NCBI GenBank assembly: GCA_946811695.1
Contig: OX328125.1
Location: 104,673,876 to 104,737,875, forward strand
DNA: 64,000 nucleotides
DNA from: Gonocerus acuteangulatus
Taxonomy: Eukaryota; Arthropoda; Insecta; Hemiptera; Coreidae
Direction: 5' to 3'
Shown here piece by piece: positions 55,524 through 64,000 of this stretch (positions within the stretch are counted from its first letter, which is position 1; each line of letters starts with the position of its first letter). Position numbers and translations under genes: made by a program. The notes below the pieces were generated by a model that worked only from the letters and a program-made list of their open reading frames with translations, was not told the origin of the DNA and searched no databases.

Positions 55524-55622
55524 GCAATTAAAAACACTAGGGAATATGCCAAAGAACTCGGAGTAGGAGCCTCGACAGTTTCAAGACATTTGAAGGAAAT
55601 CGACAAATCCAAAGCTGACATT
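55524..55622 (+). pseudogene. HTH-coding relic in family A (best copy)
   Basis: The frame reads AIKNTREYAKELGVG and ASTVSRHLKEIDKSKAD. AKELGVGASTVSRHLKE is a textbook helix-turn-helix (helix 2, turn, recognition helix), comparable with pogo/CENP-B-type or other transposase DNA-binding domains. Upstream and downstream codons in this frame contain stops. It is probably what is left of a gene once carried by, or captured into, family A; the source family is not certain. Confidence 0.55.
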
Positions 55623-55940
55623 ACTTCAAAGTTTAAGCACTTATTTCTCCGATTGACATAGCCTAATCAAAAATTGTTTCAGAATCTTTTTTGTAGAACA
55701 TCTAGTAAGCTTTCGCATGGTAACCCTCCGTTTAACAATATTCCTAACCGTCTTCGAGATATTAGGGAATGTATACGAAGTTCCCAAAACATTTCATGTC
55801 TGTTAATAAAATATTTTATTCTAATCCTTCCTTAGCTCCAAACGTAACCAAAATTTTAACATATTAGTGTTGATGAAATTCAAACATGCAGAAAATGTTT
55901 CAACTGAATCCCATAATTTTAAGTATCAAAATCAAAGACA

Positions 55941-57153
55941 AAAAGTCCGTCACGCAGGAGCTGCATAACTAAGCACTTTCCTCAGAATTTGGGTAGTGTA
56001 GATTGCTTTCCAGAACAATTTGCTTAAAATATCCTACATAAATAAAATAAAAACATGAATAGTTCTCTTTTAAATTTGTAATGAGTAACTGATCAATTAA
56101 TAATTTGCTTCCAAAGTTATGTTTACACATGGTACCTATTACACTACGTAATAAATACAAAAAACCTCATATTATCGTATTTTGATCTAACGCAGGAACA
56201 GGATACAGTCACTCTAGTGGTAGAAAGCGCTCCTTGCGGCGGCTTTGTGAACCTACGTCTGACGGGCTTTTCTATTGAAATATATTACAAATTAAACCCC
56301 CGCTTTCCGATTACCGATTCAGCTCATTTTTACAACACTTCTTTCTCATGAGTTACCCACGACGTATACCGCGTTTCGTTACAATACAGCAGAAATTACG
56401 ACCGGTATGAGTATATTAAGAATTTGGGTCAAGAGTAAACCCCCCCTTCTAATGAACCGATTTAGTTTATTTTTACAACACATATTTACCTGTAGATTAC
56501 CACTACGAATACCGAGTTTCGTCGAAATATACCAAAAATCACGGCTGGTAGTGGCGAATTGGTATTGTGGGTCCGGAGTAAACCCCCCCTCCTAATGAAC
56601 CGATTTAGTTTATTTTTACAACAGTTATTTACCTGTGGATTACCACTACGAATACCGAGTTTCATCGAAATATACCAAAAATCACGGCTGGTAGTGGCGA
56701 ATTGGTATTGTGGGTCCGGAGTAAACCCCCCCTTCTAATGAACCGATTTAGTTCATTTTTACAACAGTTATTTACCTGTGGATTACCACTACGAATACCG
56801 AGTTTCATCGAAATATACCAAAAATCACGGCTGGTAGTGGCGAATTGGTATTGTGGGTCCGGAGTAAACCCCCCCTTCTAATGAACCGATTTAGTTCATT
56901 TTTATATCTCACTTTTCTCTCTATATTACCACTACGAATACCAAGTTTCGTTGAAATATAACAAATATTACGGCTGACATAGTCAAATTAGTGTTTTGGG
57001 TTCGGGGTAAACCCCCCCTTCCGGTGGACCGACTTTGGTGGTTAACGAACTCGTTCAATCGTTTGCTAATTGAATGCTATATACCAAGTTTCGTGACGAA
57101 AAAACAAAAACTCTGGCCGCTATCGTGTTAACAGACACATATATATATATATA

Positions 57154-57209
<56 letters not shown>

Positions 57210-57343
57210 TATATATAAATTTTAACGGGGGTCATTTTCGGTGTCTACTAGGTAGGATCGATAAAGATTTGAAGAAATTTTTCAAAAATTCCGTCATGAG
57301 TCCAACCTCAATAGCTACTTTCCTTCGGAGGAAAGTGCTAAAA
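55941..57343 (+). mobile_element. Helentron-like family B, nested copy (1.4 kb)
   Basis: AAAAGTCCGTCACGCAGG at 55941 to GGAAAGTGCTAAAA (57331-57344). Contains about five ~145-bp units with GGAGTAAACCCCCCC, then AACAGACACATATATA and a long (TA)n (57137-57207). The insertion splits family A inside CAAAGACAAAAAGAACAG, which is intact in three other copies, so borders are fixed to within the A run. Confidence 0.95.
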
Positions 57344-57950
57344 GAACAGTTCGAATAAGCGAAACCAATTACTTTAAAGTTTTAAGCACTTATTTCTCTG
57401 ATTGACATCGCCTAATCAAAACTTTCATTAGAACCTTTTTTGTAGAGCATTTAGTAAGCTTTCTAATGGTATCCTTCCGTTTCACAAAATTCTCAACCTT
57501 TTTCGAGATATTAAGGAAAGTATACAAAGTTACCAAAACTTTTTTATGTCTGTTAATAAAATATTTTATTCTAACCCTTCCTTAACTCCAAACGCAACCA
57601 AAATTCCAACATATTAGTTTTAATGAATGTAGAACATGCAGTAAATGTTTCAACTGAATCCCATGACTCTAAGTACCCAAACCAAAAACGGCATTCAAAA
57701 ATTTTTTTTTCAGTTTTCTCAAAAAACGGTTAAAGCTATCGCATTGAAAATGGTTCCATTCGTTTTCCTAACCCAAGAAGCCTATAAAACAAGCTTATGA
57801 ACTCAAAAACGTAAGCGTTACGATTTTTTTTGCGCGAATTTCTGCGGATTCTGCTGGTTAACGAACTTGACCTTTCAAATTTTACGACGGATTTTTGTAC
57901 CAAATTTCATCAAAATCGGACCATCAGGGAAGCCAGAAATGAGCGAACAG

Positions 57951-58027
<77 letters not shown>

Positions 58028-58165
58028 CAAATTTTAACCACCGTTATTATCGGTCTCTAGGGGTTCTGAAACGCGAAACTTTCTAGTCAGCACTTTCGGA
58101 TTGTTTCATTGTATCAACCCTATAAGCGGGGTTCCTCCCTATGGGGGAGGGAGGAACCGCGCTAA

Positions 58166-58344
58166 AAGGGTACTATGATGAACTGCCCTTGTCGTGGTCT
58201 CACTAATGTATAAATAAATAAAAAGGGTACTGCTGAAAAAAAAATCTTTGAAAATATGGAGAAGGTTTGTTAACTGAAATATGCAACAAATATCACTAAT
58301 ATTATGTTTGCCTCAATTTCTAAGTTGATCTAGAGCCATAAGGG
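58166..58344. other. Spacer
   Basis: Short segment after family A; no element recognised. Confidence 0.4.
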
Positions 58345-59085
58345 GGCACCTACAATGGACCCGAGCCGATCCGATCCGATAGCCACCGACTGTCGGAAGA
58401 AAAACAAACACATTCATCTCAATGGAGGTTCCGACCCTATCCGATCCAATGGTCACCGATTCTCGGCCGTTCAAACTTGTTTGTTTCTAGACCGACTTCG
58501 GACCGACGTGGCTAAATGGCACCAAAAGACGTATTGTGTTTCAAAAAGGTGTACATTCTCGACATCTTAACCGATTTAAATGCATTTTTTTTTAAATGAA
58601 AGCTAATAAAATGTAGAACAACTTTGTCAATCCATTGTTTTTTGTTTCCCTTGTTTATTAAATTACGTGGAAAGATGTTTATAACCTTCCAATGTTTATA
58701 ATCTCCCCATGCTTATAACCTTCTAGGTATCTTTCTCATAAATAATTTTAAAATATGAATACTAATGCTTCTCTTATCGTAGTGTAACAGTGAAAATTAA
58801 CTGTTCCACTAAGATTTATTTTTTCGGGGCCGATATACTTCCAGAAGATTGATTGGCCTCTCAACTCCTCCTTCATACCTCCAAAATTCAACCTAATAGA
58901 AGGTTTCTATGCTTATTAGGTGGTATTTCTTAAATAAATCATTCATTTTTACTTTACTACTGAGGTCATTACTGACGATTTGATCGGATCGGGTCGGGTC
59001 CATGTTGGCACTCACGCCGGACGTTGTCGTTCAAACGAAATCGGTTTGGAACGGATCGGGAGTAATACGGCTCCAATGTAGGTGA
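58345..59085. mobile_element. Repeat E, copy 2 (CACCTACAATGGA ends)
   Basis: Core 58562-58764 matches repeat E copy 1. The ends are inverted to each other (CACCTACAATGGACCCGAG at 58347; CGGCTCCAATGTAGGTGAG near 59085) and rich in GATCCGATCC/GGATCGGGTC, but are unlike the ends of copy 1. Confidence 0.6.
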
Positions 59086-59311
59086 GGGCTAAGTGGGGAA
59101 AACCTTGTAGTGCATTATTAAGAATATATTATTATTACTGAATTAACAATCTTTTAAGAACATATCATGTAGAAAACCTATACACATTGACCAGGCCGCC
59201 TCATAAAACTAAAAACTTACTCTCTGATTAAATTATTTGGAAATGTCCTCAGAGTTCTGGAAAATGCCTCTTTATAGTTTATCTTTATTAGAAAGAATTA
59301 ACAATGTTTTA
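59086..59311. other. Spacer
   Basis: Unique sequence before the palindrome; nothing recognised. Confidence 0.4.
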
Positions 59312-60420
59312 TATAGCATTTCCAAGTCTATTTGAACCCTTTCCAAGTCAACTGTAACCATTTCCAAATCAAATGCCACCCTTTCCAATTCAAATGTAAC
59401 CCTTTCCAAATGAGTTGAAACCCTTTCCAAAACAAATGTAACCCTTTCCAAATGAGTTGAAACCCTTTCCAAAACAAATGTAACCCTTTCCAAATGAGTT
59501 GAAACCCTTTCCAAAACAAATGTAACCCTTTCCAAATGAGTTGAAACCCTTTCCAAAACAAATGTAACGCTTTACAACACAATTGTCACCCTTTTTATTT
59601 CAATTGTAACCGTTTCCATTTCAATTGTCACCATTGCAAATTGACCGTAATGGGCGAATTGAGGGCCTCAAAACACAACGGGATAAATCATGAAAATATT
59701 TTAATAAAAAAAAACAAAAAAAAAAAAAAAAATCGATCTCGCTAGTGACCTAATGTCACCGTATATACCCTTTAGGTAAAACTGAAGTTGAGCGTCCTCA
59801 AAACCGATTTATTTCAAATTTTGTACAATAACGTAATTTGATGCACAAAACACGAATCCGTTAAAAAAAAAGTTCGCTTTCAACTAGGAAAACGTTAGTG
59901 CTTAATAACTTCTTTCCTAGTTGAAAGTGAACTTTTTTTTAAACGGATTCGTGTTTAGTGCATCAAAATACGTTATTGTACAACATTTGAAAGAAATCGG
60001 TTTTGAGGATGCTCAACTTCAGTTTTCCTAAAGGGTATATACGGTGACATTTAGGTCACTAGCGAGATCGATTTTTTTTATTTTTATTTTTTTTATTTTT
60101 TTTTTAATTAAAATATTTTCAATATTCGCCCTCAATTCGCCCATTCCCCATTACGGTCAATTTGCAAAAAAGTTCAAGGGTGACAATTGAAATGGGAATG
60201 GTTACAATTGAAATAAAAAGGGCGACAATTGAGTTGTAAATCGTTATATTTGTTTTGGAAAGGGTTAAATTGGAATTGGAAAGGGTTACATTTGAATTGG
60301 AAAGGGTGACATTTGATTTGGAAAGGGTGACATTTGATTTGGAAAGGGTGGCATTTGATTTGGAAAAGGTTTCAGTTGACTTGGAAAAGGTTCAAATAGA
60401 CTTGGAAATGCTATTTATAT
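59312..60420. mobile_element. 1.1-kb imperfect palindrome with embedded 21-bp repeats
   Basis: Outer edges ATAGCATTTCCAAGTCTATT (59313) and AATAGACTTGGAAATGCTAT (60393-60412) are complementary. Moving inward, both arms have CCCTTTCCAA-type 21-bp repeats (left 59330-59640, expanded as alternating CAAATGAGTTGAAA / CAAAACAAATGTAA units; right 60180-60400, shorter). Then come GACCGTAATGGGCGAATTGA and its mirror, poly-A/poly-T, ATCGATCTCGCTAGTGACCT and mirror, and the core shared with the 8751-9477 foldback, meeting near 59900. Frames of 84-94 codons over the left repeats are by-products of the 21-bp period. Confidence 0.92.
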
Positions 60421-60855
60421 CTTAGTTTTATGTGATTAAACACTATAGTAGTGGCCACACAAATATATGAATAAATAAAACCGTTTCCTGACTTGCATTG
60501 ATTTTATCACAGAAACCATTTAATTGTACTTGTTCTGTTGTAGATTTGTCAAGAAATGATAAACGTGTAGAAATTAATTGAATGGTTACTTGAACAGCTG
60601 TTGATAACAGCGCATAGTAAATATATCATTTAAATAAACCTACGGATAATATACAACCATTGACCTACAATGCGGAACAATTAATTCTCCTGACATTCTA
60701 ACAGCAAGACATTGTGGAGGTAAAATATTGCTGGTTTTCAAAGAGCATATTCTATGAGGCTATTGTATGACGATGAATATTTTCTTGCAATTATTGTTTT
60801 ATAAATAACACAATATTTCTATAAGTGACCAAAGAAATATTTCTTCTGACGACTG
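60421..60855. other. No feature recognised
   Basis: AT-rich unique sequence between the palindrome and a family B copy; no gene or repeat end seen. Confidence 0.4.
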
Positions 60856-61870
60856 AAAAAAGTCCGTCACGGAGGAGCTGCATAACTAAGCACTTTCCTC
60901 AGAATTTGGGTAGTGTAGACTGCTTTCCAGAACAATTTGCTTAAAATATCCTACATAAATAAAATAAAAACATGAATAGTTCTCTTTTAAATTTTTAATG
61001 AGTAACTGATCAATTATTAATTTGCTTCCAGAGTTATGTTTACACATGGTACCTATTACACTACGTAATAAATACAAAAAACCTCTTATTATCGTATTTT
61101 GATCTAACGCAGGAACAGTATACAGTCACTCTAGTGGTAGAAAGCGCTCCTTGCGGCGGCTTTGTGAACCTACGTCTGGCGGGCTTTTATATTGAAATAT
61201 ATTTTTACAACACTTCTTTCTCATGAGTTACCCACGACGTATACCGCGTTTCGTTACAATACAGCAGAAATTACGACCGGTATGAGTATATTAGGAATTT
61301 GGGTCCGGAGTAAACCCCCCCTTCTAATGAACCGATTTAGTTTATTTTTACAACACATATTTACCTGTAGATTACCACTGCGAATACCGAGTTTCGTCGA
61401 AATATACCAAAAATCAAGGCTGGTACTGGCGAATTGGTATGGTGGGTCCGGAGTAAACCCCCCCCCCTCCTAATGAACCGATTTAGTTTATTTTTACAAC
61501 ACATATTTACCTGTGGATTACCACTACGAATACCGAGTTACGTCGAAATATTCCAAAAATCACGTCTGGTAGTGGCGAATTGGTATTGTGGGTCCGGAAT
61601 AAACCCCCCCTTCTAATGAACCGATTTAGTTCATTTTTATATCTCACTTTTCTCTCTGTATTACCACTACGAATACCAAGTTTCGTTGAAATATAACAAA
61701 TATTACGGCTGACATAGTCAAATTAGTGTTTTGGGTTCGGGGTAAACCCCCCCTTCCGGTGGACCGATTTTGGTGGTTAACGAACTCATTCAACATGTTT
61801 GCTAATTGAATGCTATATACCAAGTTTCGTGACGAAAAAACAAAAACTCTGGCCGCTATCGTGTTAACAG

Positions 61871-61910
<40 letters not shown>

Positions 61911-62033
61911 TTTAACGGGGGTCATTTCCGGTGTCTACTAGGTAGGATTGATAAAGATTTGAAGAAATCTTTCAAAAATTCTGTCATGATTCCAACCTCA
62001 ATAGCTACTTTCCTTCGGAGGAAAGTGCTAAAA
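60856..62033 (+). mobile_element. Helentron-like family B, copy 3 (1.18 kb)
   Basis: AAAAAAGTCCGTCACGGAGG at 60856 to GGAAAGTGCTAAAA (62020-62033). About four ~145-bp units; the C run is 7 to 9 long. The usual (TA)n is here (CA)n followed by (TA)n (61871-61910). A segment of about 30 bp near 61200 (ACAAATTAAACCCCCGC...) is deleted relative to the other copies. Confidence 0.92.
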
Positions 62034-62980
62034 GGTACAATTACATATTCATTTCAAGTAAATTTTCTGTCAACTTAAAAATGTGTCTTTATTATATTTT
62101 TTAAGTAGAAAGCAACTCTGACTATTTTCTTAATATTATTTCGTATAAAATATTAGCTGAAAAAAAGTAATCAAAGAAAATCAAAAAGAAAATAGGAACT
62201 TAACAAATTATATCATAGTTGACAAAAACAGAAACTATAAGTAGTGGAGGTTAAAAAAAAACTAACGAAATAAAATATATTATAAGTATCGGAAGGAAAT
62301 TGAAATATATAACAGCTATGCAAATTAAATGTTAAGGCACATTTTAATGTTAATAAGATGTCTAAATATTGTTTCAATTTGATGGCTACCGTCCGTTGGA
62401 AGTTCAATCAAATGAATTTTGAAACCTTTTCTGCAGTTTTTCCGTATAGTTTTTATTGTAAGTGTTTCGTTGCACTGTACGCACAATCGTCTGTTTTGTT
62501 TTATAATTTACTCAGGAAAAATAAAATAAATTGTTGTAAATAAAATATACCTAAAAGGTAAATAAAACTAAATAAAAAATAAAGTTAATTAAAATGTTTC
62601 TTATTTTAATATTTGTTTTGTTTGTTTAATTTTGTTCTTGTTAATTAAGCTTATATTTTATTAAACAGCTCCGTAGTTCTCAAGAAACTCTAAGCTCTAG
62701 CTCAATTCCTTCTCGTCGCCAAGTATATCACAGAGAAAACCATGAATGTGCATTTAGTTTGGAGCTCCTTTCTTGAAAATATATTAATTAAAAATATATG
62801 TTATATTTTATAATCTGATCCACTGATCCTACCTCGAATACTTTCAATATTTTATAAACGTCACGGAATCTAAGAAACTCAGGAACAGACAACACAATAG
62901 ATAGAAAAAATTGACCAAGAACAGGCACAAAACTCTACAAACCAAGATGCGATTATCACTCTCGCCAAACAACCCAAAAA
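62034..62980. other. AT-rich, no feature recognised
   Basis: Small overlapping frames at 62213-62543 without motif. Confidence 0.45.
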
Positions 62981-63916
62981 AAAAAGTCCGTCACACAGGA
63001 GCTGCGTAACTAAGCGCTTTCCTCAGAATTTGGGTAGTGTAGACTGCTTTCCAGAACAATGTGCTTAAAATATCCTACATAAATAAAATAAAAACATGAA
63101 TAGTTCTCTTTTAAATTTGTAATGAGTAACTGATCAATTATTAATTTGCTTCCAGAGTTATGTTTACACATGGTACCTATTGCACTACGTAATAAATACA
63201 AAAAACCTTATATTATCGTATTTTGATCTAACGCAGGAACAGGATACAGTCACTCTAGTGGTAGAAAGCGCTCCTTGCGGCGGCTTTGTGAACCTACGTC
63301 TGGCGGGCTTTTCTATTGAAATATATAACAAATTAAACCCCCGCTTTCCGATTGACCGATTCAGCTTATTTTTACAACACTTCTTTCTAATGAGTTACCC
63401 ACGGCGTATACCGCGTTTCGTTACAATACAGCAGAAATTACGACCGGTATGAGTATATTAGGAATTTGGGTCCGGAGTAAACCCCCCCCCCCTTCTAATG
63501 AACCGATTTAGTTTATTTTTACAACACATATTTACCTGTAGATTACCACTACGAATACCAAGTTTCGTCGAAATATACCAAAAATCACGGCTGGTAGTGG
63601 CGAATTGGTATTGTGGGTCCGGAGTAAACCCCCCCCCCCCTCCTAATGAACCGATTTAGTTTATTTTTACAACACATATTTACCTGTGGATTACCACTAC
63701 GAATACCGAGTTTCGTCTAAATATACCAAAAATCACGGCTGAAAAAATCACGGTAAACCCCCCCTTCCGGTGGACCGACTTTGGTGGTTAACGAACTCGT
63801 TCAATCGTTTGCTAATTGAATGCTATATACCAAGTTTTGTGACGAAAAAAACAAAAACTCTGGCCGCTATCGTGTTAACAGACACACACACACACACACA
63901 TATATATATAATAATA
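62981..63916 (+). mobile_element. Helentron-like family B, copy 4, 3' end replaced
   Basis: AAAAAGTCCGTCACACAGG at 62981; C runs of 9-10 in the ~145-bp units; (CA)n(TA)n at 63881-63909. Instead of the ACGGGGGTCATTTTCGG and terminal hairpin, the sequence switches at about 63917 into the foldback family of 23312. Confidence 0.88.
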
Positions 63917-64000
63917 ATTTTAAGGGTTTATTCTGCACCTCATTTGTAGTTCAGGGACGCAGAAATGAGCGTCCTATCTCAACATGTTGCAGAGCTATTC
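63917..64000 (+). mobile_element. Partial CAGGGTGTCCC foldback arm (window edge)
   Basis: TTAAGGGTTTATTCTGCACC onwards matches 23341-23425 almost base for base, but the outer ~30 bp (CAGGGTGTCCC terminus) is missing at the junction with family B. Continues beyond the window. Confidence 0.85.

Larger units (their letters stand above)
53861..58165 (+). mobile_element. Helentron-like family A, full-length copy with nested family B
   Basis: 5' AAAAGTCCGACTCGCAGG (53861), CTTAGCGCGGTTCC (53890); MITE 54154-54403; HTH relic 55524-55622; family B insertion 55941-57343; CCAAATTTCATCAAAATCGG, GAACAGACA and (TA)n (57955-58027); terminal hairpin and CGCGCTAA ending 58165. Without the B insertion it is about 2.9 kb, collinear with 46972-49922. 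Confidence 0.92.

Noticed and set aside
59272..59582. Coiled-coil-like ORFs (LERVTFVLERVSTH repeats)
   Set aside because: A product of the 21-bp tandem repeat inside a palindrome arm; the right arm does not keep the frame.

Overview
The window is repeat-rich, AT-rich nuclear DNA of an arthropod, most likely an insect with a large genome. The main reason is the one host gene that can be assembled: a cuticular protein of the CPCFC family, known from Pancrustacea, on the minus strand. Its exon at 34489-34646 and last exon at 26646-26742 join in frame across a 7.75 kb intron full of transposons, and each exon carries one Cys-x5-Cys motif. A decayed TIA-1/TIAR (Rox8-type) retrocopy lies at 52681-53183. 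No intact tRNA, rRNA, CRISPR or bacterial-type operon was seen; the tRNA-like sequences are heads of SINEs.

Nearly everything else is mobile or tandem DNA. Two related non-autonomous rolling-circle families dominate. Family A (about 0.6-2.95 kb; full copies 12717-15660, 35818-36611, 46972-49922, 53861-58165, plus diverged ones) and family B (26943-27994, 55941-57343, 60856-62033, 62981-63916) both have a 5' end AAAGTCCGnC, subterminal inverted repeats, a 3' hairpin, a CTAA end, central repeats and a TA microsatellite. That is the layout of Helentron/Helitron2 derivatives (HINE, DINE-1-like). Other elements: a Tc1-like transposon (17879-19251), two hAT derivatives with 8-bp target duplications (271-1557; 16904-17444), a decayed Merlin-like element (46182-46815), TA-flanked foldbacks (9668-10530, 37558-38472, 23312-24938, 31088-31679), further foldbacks (8751-9477, 44584-45030), a 1.1 kb palindrome (59312-60420), two tRNA-derived SINE families, and tails of at least five LINEs. 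Two Penelope-like remnants carry hammerhead-ribozyme-like cores (29000-29930; 32318-33208).

Layout: 1-8.2 kb SINEs, a hAT element and large minisatellites; 8.7-16 kb foldbacks, SINEs and a long family A copy; 16-20.7 kb hAT, Tc1 and family A; 21-25.5 kb SINE, LINE and a 1.6 kb near-palindrome inside family A; 25.5-34.7 kb an 84-bp minisatellite and the CPCFC locus; 35-46.8 kb LINEs, family A, foldbacks, a GCGCATGCGC-rich array and Merlin; 47-58 kb two long family A copies, one holding a nested family B copy; 58-64 kb the palindrome and two further family B copies. Nested insertions and uninterrupted paralogs in the same window allow several insertion events to be read directly.
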